Positions 12,980 to 22,610 of a DNA stretch of 64,000 nucleotides are shown in pieces. The notes under the pieces are model-generated. The model was not told where the DNA came from and ran no database searches. It saw nothing but the letters and a program-made list of their open reading frames with translations. Position 1 is the first letter of the stretch. Every line of letters starts with the position of its first letter. Position numbers and translations under genes: made by a program. Origin of the DNA: Epichloe hybrida (taxonomy: Eukaryota; Ascomycota; Sordariomycetes; Hypocreales; Clavicipitaceae); the NCBI GenBank assembly GCA_019022495.1, contig JAFEKR010000007.1:248001-312000 (forward strand). Reading direction: 5' to 3'.

Positions 12980-13540
12980 ATATATTCCTTTAGTTCTTAA
13001 AGAGGTAAAGCTCTTTGTGTTTATAAATAGATTACTTACTAATAACAAGGATTTAAGCTCATAGATCGGATACGTGATTGTGATTAGTAACAAGATAATG
13101 CAAGATAATAATACCTTTATTATAAAAGGTAATATTATTATGTATAGCTTAATAAAGAGTAAGAGAGTTACTTATAGCGCGCTTACCTCTAAGTTATATA
13201 GTATAGTTTAAGGCGTAAATATCGCCTACGTGATTTCCATGACTCTATATTAGATCACGGATTAATTAAAGATACCTCGAATTCCTATGATTCTCTATAC
13301 TAATTCTTTTTTATTATATAAATATCTTATGAAGCTAGGAACTATAAAGGAGAAGAGACTAATAATTAATATCATAGCTCTTTGTTAATTATATGAAAGG
13401 CATAAGATCTACGAAGTTAGGTGGATTAATGGCAATAATAATCCAGCAGATGCGATGATAAAAGCATTGCCGAATTTATTACTTTCCTCTTTAATTAATT
13501 TGAACGAATTAATAATTTATGTTAAAGGATAGGTAAAGAG
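12980..13540 (+). pseudogene. Copia RNase H remnant
   Basis: The plus strand reads LLANNKDLSSQIGYVI, then LIKSKRVTYSALTSKLY, then KIYEVRWINGNNNPADAMIKALP. This is the usual end of fungal Copia polyproteins, where RNase H removes the RNA strand during reverse transcription. Stops are fewer here than in gag. The coding part ends about 190 bp before the 3' LTR. Confidence 0.8.
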
Positions 13541-13704
13541 ACCTGTGATATTAGGAAATGGGAGCTTAGGCAAGGAATAATGGATTAATTTAATTAACCA
13601 ATGCCGCGATAGCTAATCAGAGCAGCGGATTCCTATTAAGGGATTCACTTATATACACTTTCCTTTAATCTGATTTTTATTGCGTTTTTAAGCTCTTTGG
13701 CTAC

Positions 13705-13720
13705 GAAGGAAAAAGAGAGA
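13705..13720 (+). other. Candidate polypurine tract
   Basis: Sixteen purines in a row sit just upstream of the 3' LTR, where plus-strand synthesis would be primed. Seven non-matching bases (TTGCTAG) separate it from the LTR start, which is unusual and may reflect mutation of the original tract. Confidence 0.5.
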
Positions 13721-13727
13721 TTGCTAG

Positions 13728-13985
13728 TGTTAATTCCTTCGGATCTTCATCGGTTTAATTATGGCTAAAGACCGGACTAATTGTGGGTCCGGCGCGATGC
13801 ACGTGATATAATTAGCTGCATTAATTCGCCACCCCCTTTTATGCCCTATATACGGATTTCGCCCACTTTTCTAGCATCTAGACTTTCCCTCTCTTCTCCC
13901 TCTTTCCTAGCTAGCTAACTAACTATCATCGACTTCGAATTTATACGGGATTTATTACCTGCGCAGGACCTTGGTGCATCCAACA
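13728..13985 (+). repeat. 3' LTR of Copia element
   Basis: This is the second copy of the 258-bp repeat, colinear with 7209-7466. It ends ATCCAACA and is followed at once by the ATAAC duplication. Promoter, polyadenylation and integration ends would lie in this repeat in a live element. Confidence 0.92.
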
Positions 13986-13990
13986 ATAAC
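13986..13990. repeat. Target-site duplication, right copy (ATAAC)
   Basis: Identical to 7204-7208. It also marks the abrupt change from TA-rich altered DNA to ordinary genomic composition. Confidence 0.9.
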
Positions 13991-16282
13991 CTTATTTTAA
14001 TAAAGGGAAAGTAGGAAGCTTCGCTCCACCCTCTTGCCTTCGCCTTGCATAACGCAAATCTCAGGCAAAGCTCCGCTTTCCCTAACAATGGCATGGTTGT
14101 CATTGGTGGGATTGGAAAACACGCCAGACGTATACATTTCACAATGCTGGCTTACAAAGACATGCTGACTTATGCAAGTTCCTACTGAGCCTGGTACATG
14201 CCAAGTTTTCATCTGGGACCTCGGGCCCGGGCTCGACGTTGCCAAATCGGAAATGTAAATCTATTACACGGGTGACGAGAAGAAAACAAAGGCGCTGTGT
14301 GGCGTGTGACCCACTTGAAGTGAAGAGGGGGGCTTCCGACTTATCTGAGGGATTTGAACTTTTATTGATCGGTAGCTCGGTTCTTGTTCCCAAGTCTGCC
14401 TGACTGCCTGGCATGGAACCGAAGGGGAGGAAAGGAAGGGATGGACAAGGAACAATATGTTGGTTGTGCTCATAATAGTGTCCACAGAAAAAACGGTACA
14501 ATACTGTTCATCAGCACACGCGGTACTTATTGGGAGAAGAGAAGCAAATATTTGGCTTCGCAGGAAAAAAAGATCTGCTGGACTACGCAAGGCGAGAATT
14601 CGAGGTAAAACAGGCCATGGATGAGACGTCAGCTTGTTTCTCGACGGACAAGACTGATGCAAGGAGGATGCTGAGAAGCAAGAGACTCGTGGATGATCAG
14701 TGGATGACCCGTGCGTGCAGCGATCGCATCGTGTCGCCCATTTTCCCGTGTTGTTATTATGGACTCTGTTTTTGGGTTTATTTATTATTATGGAGTCGAA
14801 TTCGGAAGGGAGAGGAATGTTGCTCCGCAGAGCATCGCAGAGCATCGCAGAGCACCGCAGAGCACCGCAGAGCACCGCAGAGCACCGCAGGGAGCATAAA
14901 GGTGTGTACAGTATATGTACTGCATAATGTGCTTTGCGTGTGTGTATGTACATAATTCAGTCGCAAAGATCACATCATGGTTATGGAGTCAACGCTTGAC
15001 CATGGCCGCCTCTCCAATGCACTCACTCATCTGTCCCTTCAATTTCGCTACTGCGAGCCTCCAAGGCTACATGTAGCATGGGCCGGCCTTCCTTCCATCG
15101 GCAGCGCTTGAAAAGGACAGGGGCGCGCACTTTGATTGTCAGGACTGCCTTGGAAGTTGGAGACGTTGGCACTAGCGTCAGGGGCAGATTGGAAAGCGCG
15201 ACGCAGCAACAAGTCAGACAGTGCATGCTGGCCAGATACGGCAGGCGGGGATTGTGAGCAATCAACGTCCAACGATCAAAGTGCCTTTTATTGCGGAGGC
15301 TGTACATGTATGTTAACAATCTGAACGCCTGAGGATTCCCCTGGACCTTTTATCCCAACGTTACAAACAGGGACGTTCTGCTGCATGTACATGGTAACAT
15401 CCAACGGCACCGACACGGTGAGATGCTTGCTTGCCGTCTGTTCAATCTGTTCAATGCTGTGTCAAATTAAACCATTGTCCCATTTAGCCCATTCTGCCCA
15501 TGCCTGCAAGGTACGCCCCTCCGCTGGCCTATCAGAATTCGTTGTTGCCGGACAAACACCCCCCCTCCCTTTGTTAATCTGCTCTGGTCTCCACCTGGCT
15601 GGCCTGTCATAATCTGGAGCGCACCCAAGGACCCAGCGCCTCCATCTGATCTCCCCAAACAAGCCTCCTGAGGACTCTGTTTCTTGTTTCCGCAGGCTTA
15701 GCCGCTTCGTCTTCTTCTCTCTTCCTCTTCTCCCCATCGTCACCAATTCCTTTCACTGTCGACCGACGACATCGTCGCTGCCCACAGGCTCGTCACTCTC
15801 TTAGTACCGTGGATTTTTTTGGATTTTTTTTTTTTTTGCTTGACAGCAATCAGTCATTCGTTTCGATTGTTGTTTGTTACCTTCTCAGTAACGAGCCACT
15901 CTTTTCCCATCAAGTGTGTATATACACACATCATTGACATCGCGGATTTTTTGTTTACCAGGACCTTTTAATTCCTTCACGTTTCTTTGGTTCTCTGTGA
16001 CTCACCTATTTCCAACACTTCACGAGTCGACTTCGTTTCCCAGATCGACCGATATTTCCGTGCTGTGATGTTAACTTACATCTTGGCGGATTGACAAACC
16101 GATCATCGAGCACACCAGCTTTTTTTTATATACCCAAAAACACAAATTCGGTGATAGGCTTCATGGCAATCAACACGTACCTTGTTTTGCAATAGATCAA
16201 GATAGAGCTACGCGAGCATCTTGGCCGATTTTCTCATTTCTTTCAGCTCATACGTCCCGCTTAAACATAAACAAACGGAAAT
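13991..16282. other. Gene-free interval between retrotransposon and first gene
   Basis: Composition is normal here. Several overlapping open frames (the longest on the minus strand, 14264-14953) lack recognisable domains and codon consistency, so I call no gene. The interval holds a 10-bp tandem repeat (14821-14890), two TACATGTA palindromes (15068-15075, 15303-15310) and T runs near 15817-15838. Pyrimidine-rich sequence toward 16200 is probably promoter and leader of the next gene. Confidence 0.6.
14821..14890. repeat. 10-bp tandem repeat, seven units
   Basis: Seven consecutive 10-bp units follow the pattern AGCAYCGCAG. The first is degenerate, two have T and four have C at the variable position. 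There are no spacers and no cas genes nearby, so this is a simple tandem repeat. Confidence 0.9.
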
Positions 16283-18535
16283 ATGGTCAAGATCCCTGTC
16301 TCCAGGGCCTCGGGAGACATCTTCAATGGCGACAATGATGTTACGGCACCTCGCATTAACTTGCGAAGGGATATCTCAACATCGCATAATTCCGCCGCGA
16401 ATGTTATTTGGAACGTGTTGAGACGCGAGGAGAAGCAATGTCACTCTGGCTCCGATTACGACACATGTGAAAAAGGAATCAACACTAATATCACCAACCT
16501 CGCCATCATTCTCGGTATAGTGTACGTAAAAGCGAAAAAAAAACGGATCATTGTCTTCACGAACTCCAAGTTCAAAATGCTAACTCGGAAATCCAGGATT
16601 CCTGCTATCGTAGCGACCATTGTCCTTCTCTACCTACATCGCAGAAACGTCAAGAAATTACGACTGGAGGATGCGCAAGACCCTCACAAGGGGCTCGATT
16701 TTGGCATGGGGGACACACCAAGAAAAGGAGGGAAGCGAAAGAGCTTGTTTGGAGCTGGAGGGGAAAAATCGAATCACAAGGGCAACCAATTATCCATGGA
16801 CATGAACTTATCATCGCCCTACCTATTACCACCCGACGTACATCAGTCTCATGATTCCGTTCATTCTTTGGCTCGTACGTTCCCAAGCGACCAGGATCCT
16901 TATCGCACCGTTGCGCAGTATGCAAACAGTGATGCAGGCTCAATCAGATCATACAAACCTGCACGGGATGCCTCGCTGTACAATGGGAGCAAGCGAGGAT
17001 CGGTCACAAGTTCTACCTTTGGTGCACCAAGAATGCCGCCATCTCGAACCGACTCGATGCCAAAATCACCATCTTCTTCTCCTGACGCGAAATCTGACCC
17101 CTTCGCCACACCAACTGCTCCAGAGCCCACACACCAGTTCCCTATACCTGGAAGTATCAAAGAGGCAATTCGTCCAATGGAACCGATTATACCTGAGATC
17201 GATACAGTTGATTATCCTGACGAAAAGGCAAATGTTGTCGACATGCCAGACATTCAACCACTTCGAGTCTTGGCACAGGAATCACAATATGAGTCGCCCA
17301 GTCCTCCTTTTGAGCACGACAAGTCTATGCTCTCGGAGCTTCCCGCTGTCTCGGACGCAGATCACATCGGAACCGCACATTCTGGTGCGGACTATGTCCC
17401 GTCTCTTCGCGGGTCGTATGCTTCTGGCCTGGGACTCGGGATGGATGTGCCCAAGATTCAGTCTCCTGATGAACTTGATGCTGCTCGTGGCGTCCCTGAA
17501 CAGTCCTTGTCTCACGACGACTATGGACACCTGCCGATCCAAACCTCTGAGAAACCAGAGGAGCAGAAGCCTCATGAGGGTCTTGGCGTCCCCCAGCAGC
17601 AAATGAAGCGACTTTCGGTCGGTGTTCGCCCTCTGCCGCCGGATGAGGTGATGGAGTCTGAGGATCCTGAGTACCGAGCAAACCGCATTCGATCATTTTA
17701 CAAGGAATACTTTGACGACAAGGAACACGCCCCTCCAATGCCTGGCCAAGAATACCAAGAGGACTATGACTCTTCGTACCTCGGTGATGCAGCTTACTAT
17801 GATGCAGAAACCAATGCCTTTGTGATGCCTTATTCACAGCCTGTTACTCGCCGTGCCATGACACCACCTCCCGCGGGACGTTTCCGAGGTGGCCCTGGAG
17901 GACCCGGACCTCGTGGCCCTCCCCGCGGTGGCCCCCGAGGCCCTGGTTCCATTGGAGGAATGAGTCTGCCAGGAGGACCAAGACGACCCCGTGCCGGTTC
18001 TGCCTATAGTCCGCGACCTGGCTCTTCTGCTTCTGCGGGAATGCGTGGAAGACCCAAGAAGAACCTTCCACCGCCTGTGGCCCTTAACACCCTGCCTACT
18101 CCATCCAAGCTCAAGGATGATAGCTTTGCTATCTTCAATGCTGCCGACTTTGCACCTCCCGACTCGTTTAGGGAAAAGGCCAATGGGCGTAGTCAAAGTC
18201 CGCTCGGTGAGAGACGTCAGTACCAGCTCAAGGTGCCAGTCGCCTCGCCCTTGATAACTGCTTTCGACGAGCTGTCAGCTCTACCCAGCCCTCATGTGCT
18301 CCGCAAATCATCTACATTTACGAATCTGGACTTTGCCCCCCCAAAGAAGTTCAAGGATGCAGACACGATGAGCGATGCTGGTAGCATTAGAAGCAACAGG
18401 AGTGGCATTTCGGCCGTCAAGCAAGATGCAATCCGTCGTGGGGCTGGACGAGTCAGTCGTTTACCTGGCGATACGGTCTTCACGTCATCAGCTCTGGGAG
18501 ATACGCTGAAACCTCAATGGGGTATGCGACCTTGA
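16283..18535 (+). CDS. Conserved fungal single-pass membrane protein
   Basis: The frame is open for 750 codons, but it contains a likely 75-bp intron at 16522-16596 (GTACGT donor, GCTAACT branch site, CCAG acceptor). Its length is a multiple of three and it has no stop. Removing it joins ILGIV to IPAIVATIVLLYL, giving a clean transmembrane helix at about residues 73-95 of a 725-residue protein. The helix is followed by a basic stretch (HRRNVKKLR) and a long cytoplasmic-type tail rich in Ser, Pro and acidic residues. The C-terminal third holds a Gly/Pro/Arg-rich block (about 17870-18050). I recognise a fungal family of unknown function by the region after the helix (SLF..GGEK, MDMNLSSPYLLPP) but cannot name it. 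The start is the first ATG giving the luminal segment. Function unknown. Confidence 0.85.
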   Translation: MVKIPVSRASGDIFNGDNDVTAPRINLRRDISTSHNSAANVIWNVLRREEKQCHSGSDYDTCEKGINTNITNLAIILGIVYVKAKKKRIIVFTNSKFKMLTRKSRIPAIVATIVLLYLHRRNVKKLRLEDAQDPHKGLDFGMGDTPRKGGKRKSLFGAGGEKSNHKGNQLSMDMNLSSPYLLPPDVHQSHDSVHSLARTFPSDQDPYRTVAQYANSDAGSIRSYKPARDASLYNGSKRGSVTSSTFGAPRMPPSRTDSMPKSPSSSPDAKSDPFATPTAPEPTHQFPIPGSIKEAIRPMEPIIPEIDTVDYPDEKANVVDMPDIQPLRVLAQESQYESPSPPFEHDKSMLSELPAVSDADHIGTAHSGADYVPSLRGSYASGLGLGMDVPKIQSPDELDAARGVPEQSLSHDDYGHLPIQTSEKPEEQKPHEGLGVPQQQMKRLSVGVRPLPPDEVMESEDPEYRANRIRSFYKEYFDDKEHAPPMPGQEYQEDYDSSYLGDAAYYDAETNAFVMPYSQPVTRRAMTPPPAGRFRGGPGGPGPRGPPRGGPRGPGSIGGMSLPGGPRRPRAGSAYSPRPGSSASAGMRGRPKKNLPPPVALNTLPTPSKLKDDSFAIFNAADFAPPDSFREKANGRSQSPLGERRQYQLKVPVASPLITAFDELSALPSPHVLRKSSTFTNLDFAPPKKFKDADTMSDAGSIRSNRSGISAVKQDAIRRGAGRVSRLPGDTVFTSSALGDTLKPQWGMRP

Positions 18536-21254
18536 AAATCTCGGCAATCAGTCGACCTTGGATGCTTCAGCAGCGTCAGATACGGAGGCTTCACCTTCAT
18601 CACAGAGAACCACCCCAGGCTCTCTCTTTAAACTTGGCGAATACCGAGCCACCCCCCCGGGAAATGTACCGTCGCCATATATCACCCAAAAGGGCATTGG
18701 GCATCATCATCCGCAGCATTTGGCTTATTCATTGTCGTGGCGCATTTCAGGGTTATGATGAGATCTGTTCATTTGGCCATTCAATATTGTTATTCTTTCT
18801 CTTTCACACTGGAAACTCTTTTCTATCACAATGGGTTTGCTCGTGGAGCTTTGCATATAGAAGAACCGGATCTTAACAGCGGTACAAGTCAAAAAAGCCT
18901 GATACCGAAACAAACAAGTTGTTTCTTCTTCAATCACGGTTGGGCGGATACATGTACATAGGTCCATCGGACATTGGGAGTAGACCATGTCAGTTCTGCA
19001 TGGATGCCCCGTTGACAGTAATGAACTTGTGTGTACTCCGTATGAAAATCATAAGCTAGGGGTGAATGTATAGGCGAGTAGTAAGGAAAAGTGACGTGAG
19101 TACCGACGAGTGATGGATCAAGTGATTTTTTACAGTGACTGCGGCTATGGCGTGTTTGGCAGTTGTTGTTTTGCTTGTTGTTTCGTTGAGACGATTTGTC
19201 CAGGTATTTATTGGATGGATGGATAGTTGATTCGAGCTGCTTTGCATCTCTACTGTAAGGAACCACATGGCATGGAGTACCTTTTTTTTTCCTTTTTCGG
19301 ATTGTGCCGATGGAACTCGAGCAGCACGTTTTAATTTCATGACTTGGATGCGAATGAAGTGGATCGTAGATTCTGCGTGGGCTGGACGGAGTTCACATTG
19401 TAATTTCGTAATTTCGCTACCTGCCGATTCCATCGGATGCGTCGAACTGGTCTACCTGCGGACGGGGGAGGGCGCAAGATATTGAGTTGGTGTCCGGTGG
19501 CTGGGCGCGTGTCGGGCTGGCAGAATAGGCAAAATGCGGAAGAAAGAAGGCTATGCGGGACATTATCCGATTGCTGCTCACCGGTCCGTACAAGGAAAGA
19601 ATATCACTCTTTGCCAATGCATACGGAGTATACGGATCACGGAGTACTCCATCGCCTTCGCCTTTGTTGAGGCTACATACGTACAATGAGGTTGTCTTGT
19701 CCCACAAAGGGTGTGGGGCCAGCGGGAGGCCTCGAGCTATTTATCGAGCTAGGCCGCTAGTGCATATGTATGTATGCACATACGGATAGATGTGAGACAT
19801 GCGATGTACAGCCTCTTTGTAATGCGAATTACATATATGTAAGCGTCTCTACGTGGACCTGGGGAAATACATGCAAAAGGTAAACTAAACTACCTGTTCT
19901 GTTTTAGGCCGCACGTTTGCTTGATAAGTTGAGAGAAACGTCAGCGGCAACAAGCCAGCGGCGACTTGGCGTCTGGCGGGACGGAGTTAAATCATGGAAA
20001 ATTGGCACTCAATAGTGCTGTCGACGTGCTGCGCGGAGTGACGCAATTTGAGGTGCAGAATGCTCCGTCAATGAATCCGTTTGTTCGTGGTGAGGATGGA
20101 TCAATGGTTCTGCGCGTCGTCGTCAGACATTGCGCTCCAGCGCAGCGCTCCTACCCATTCAGTGTCCCCCACTTCGTCTTCCTGTCGGGCCGCCCGTTGA
20201 TTGGCTGTGCTGTGCTAAATTTGGACCAGCGGAGGCTCACATCATCAATCATTGCATTCGTGTTGCATTCGTGTTGCATTCGTGAGAGGGACATCCGGGG
20301 GGTCTTTCTGCTAGTTGAGATTTGTTGTCTCGGCTTGCAGCAGCCAATTGCGGTGCGCAGGCAAGAGACCCCCACCCCCGTCTGGTCGTGTGCGACGAGA
20401 AGAGACGTGGAAGGTGGAAAGGTGGAAGGTGGAAGGCAGGCAGGGCGAGACATTGGGAGAAATACACGCCAATTGCCTTTAATTCTCACGCGCTGGTGCG
20501 TCTCATCAGGCCGTTGATCTCGGGCCTGCAGGTGTTGCAGCTGTCGCAGCTGTCGCAGGTGGCAGAACCTGTTCGCTGGTCCGTCAGAGCCGCCTCCCGT
20601 CTGTTTCCTCGGAGCCAACAAACAGGCCCCCCAGTCCTACTTGTGCCCCGGGCCCAGCCACTCATCAACGGCGAAAAAAGCTTAGACCACTGTGAACGGA
20701 TCCGTATGTAGAACTTCTCAGGCCCAGACCCACTCTAATTCTTGTTGCTCGGTTGCTCGGTTGCTCTGCGTGCGACTCGCTTTGTCCCTTTCTTCTCCTC
20801 CCAAAACCCCGTCCTCCGTCCTCCGCCGCTCCCGTTGACGAGACCGCACTGGCGACCGTTTTCTCGACATCACATCCGCTCGACTTGTTGGGGCCTTGTG
20901 GGCGCTGGCATCTTGTTCATTCGCCTGGCAATCGTTCGACTGCAAGCCCAATCATTATTGGCGCACCACCGCCGTGCCTCTCGGTACCTCTCAGTATCAT
21001 CCATCACTTTGATAAGCAAGTTTGCATCTCCGCGCTTCCGTGGTGCTACGCCGTATCCCTTTTTTTTTTTTTTTTTTTGGTTGTTGTTGCTACTTGCACT
21101 TGTTTCTTTGTTGCTGGACCTGACCACCATGCACGTTGTTGCCCAATAACCTGACTCACATCTCGCATATCTCCTTGGCCGTGTCTGGCCAGTTTGTTAC
21201 TCTGCGTCTCTCCTCACTTATCAATCTTGCTGCAAAACACCGTGCACGGCTTCA
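18536..21254. other. Intergenic region, no gene supported
   Basis: This 2.7-kb stretch lies between two plus-strand genes. Open frames such as 19966-20517 start at non-ATG codons and have no recognisable domain. It holds a TACATGTA palindrome (18949-18956), two exact TACGGAGTA motifs in either orientation (19034-19042, 19622-19630), a short direct repeat of TTGCATTCGTG near 20251-20284 and a 19-T run at 21060-21078. The last 500 bp is probably promoter and leader of the next gene. Confidence 0.55.
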
Positions 21255-21480
21255 ATGCAAGTTGCCGACGCATTTCGCAAGCTGCGGCGTTGGCATGGCC
21301 GCGCGAATGAGTTTGCTGACATTCGATCGATGAACAGACAGATTCAACAAGAGTTGAGTTCCCGTGCCGCCAACATGTCAGACTCCAACCGTAGTCCCGG
21401 GAATCTCGCCGGAGGCTCTTCAGTTCCCAGTGGTAATTCCACGTCTACTCCTCAGCAGCAGCAGCCGCCGCCAGCACCGC

Positions 21481-21511
<31 letters not shown>

Positions 21512-22610
21512 GCCGTCGTCGACGTCGTCGTCGCCGCCGCCGCCACAAACAACACCACAAACAACACCGTCAGGCACCAGCCCATTGCCTCCTCCGACTA
21601 CTTCCTCGTCTTCGGCGCCGCCTCCGCCCCAAAGCTCAACGTCAACTTCTTCAGAGGCAACACCGCCGACTACATTTTTGTCCAGCACTTCTCCTCCTCC
21701 TCCCTCTGCCTCTGCGCCGGCGCAGCCGACTGCTTCCAAGCCAGTCGTGACTGTCACCCCCGGCAAACCTGTCACCACCATCGAAGTGGTCACGTCCGTC
21801 ACGACCCCCGGGGCCGCGGCTCCCACCACGTCTGCCAAGACGTCCAGCTCAGCAGTGCCGGCCCAAATCAACCCTGGAGGCGATGGCGATGGAAATGGCG
21901 TGAGCCAGCCCGCCAAGGTCGCCATCGGCGTGGTGTGTCCTATAGCTGCCATTGCTTTGCTGGCGCTTCTGGGTTTGTGGTGGTGGAGGAAGAGAAAGGC
22001 TCGCCAGGAGTCCGAGGAGGAACGGCGCAAGGAAGTCGAGGACTATGCCTACAACCCCAATGCCGACCCTACTGTTCCGGCTGTGGGACTCGGCCCCGAT
22101 TCATACGAAATGAGAGACGGAGAATTGGGCTATCGCGGATGGGGCTCTACGACAGTTGGAGGTTCCATGGGTCGAAAGACGTCTACCACCATTTCGGGTG
22201 GCATGACAGCAGCCGCGTTGTCCGATGGCGGCGGCCACACTCGCGGTAATCTCTCCGATTCCAAGACGGACTCCAACTTGGACAGCTCTTCATCGCCAGA
22301 TGACGAGATCCTTGGTGCCATGGGTCCTTCGGCATCCAATAACCGAAATGGAGATGTTCACCGCGGACCTTCGAATGCTTCGTCCTCGTATAGCGCCACA
22401 GGCCGATCAGAAGGCTCGGATGGCGGAATGTATCCCCATGGCGGTGCCTACTACGAACAATACGGACAGACTCCCTATGGCGGCGACCAACCGGCTCAAG
22501 AATTGGGCGGACAGGCTGTTATTCGGGATAACCCTGCCCGACGCAACACCCGCATCGAGAACCCGTCACACTATCCCCAACAGAGCGCTGGTATTGCCCA
22601 GAATTTTTAA
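21255..22610 (+). CDS. Ser/Thr/Pro-rich Mid2-like membrane protein
   Basis: The frame is 451 codons with an internal ATG at 21375 (residue 41), which is an equally good or better start and would give 411 residues. The first half is a low-complexity Ser/Pro/Thr stretch of the kind heavily O-mannosylated in fungal wall sensors. A single hydrophobic helix (about residues 223-245, VAIGVVCPIAAIALLALLGL) follows, then a Trp-Trp-Trp-Arg-Lys-Arg-Lys stop-transfer and a 190-residue cytoplasmic tail rich in Gly, Ser and Tyr. This architecture resembles Mid2/Wsc-type cell-wall stress sensors and related fungal membrane proteins. I see no cysteine-rich WSC domain and no clear N-terminal signal peptide, so topology would depend on the helix as signal anchor. 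Role in wall sensing is inference. Confidence 0.8.
21470..21548. repeat. Coding trinucleotide repeats (poly-Ser/Pro)
   Basis: Runs of CAT/TCA followed by CGT and CGC triplets encode the poly-Ser and poly-Pro tract of the Mid2-like protein. Such runs vary in length between strains and also create long antisense open frames, which I do not call as genes. Confidence 0.85.

Larger units (their letters stand above)
7209..13985 (+). mobile_element. Full-length Ty1/Copia LTR retrotransposon, RIP-inactivated
   Basis: The element is 6777 bp. It is bounded by two 258-bp direct repeats that start TG and end CA and is flanked by a perfect 5-bp duplication. Between the LTRs the plus strand holds, in order, a gag-like zone, a zinc-knuckle remnant, an aspartic protease, an integrase, a reverse transcriptase and an RNase H. 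Integrase before reverse transcriptase is the Copia order (Gypsy has the reverse), so the class follows from the sequence. Every domain is interrupted by TAG/TAA stops and no long frame survives. A purine tract lies at 13705-13720, seven bases short of the 3' LTR. Both LTRs carry independent transitions, so the two copies were altered after insertion. Confidence 0.92.

Noticed and set aside
14821..14890. Short regular repeats that could suggest a CRISPR array
   Set aside because: Units are contiguous 10-mers with no spacers, in a eukaryotic context with no cas genes.
14264..14953. 229-codon minus-strand open frame right of the retrotransposon
   Set aside because: It runs through the 10-bp repeat, overlaps equally long frames on the other strand, has repetitive Cys/Ser/Leu composition and matches no domain.
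19966..20517. 183-codon plus-strand frame
   Set aside because: It starts at a non-ATG codon, has no domain, competes with similar frames on the other strand and has no plausible splice partners.
21452..22030. 192-codon minus-strand frame rich in Asp and Gly
   Set aside because: It is the antisense of the poly-Ser/Pro triplet repeats of the Mid2-like gene.
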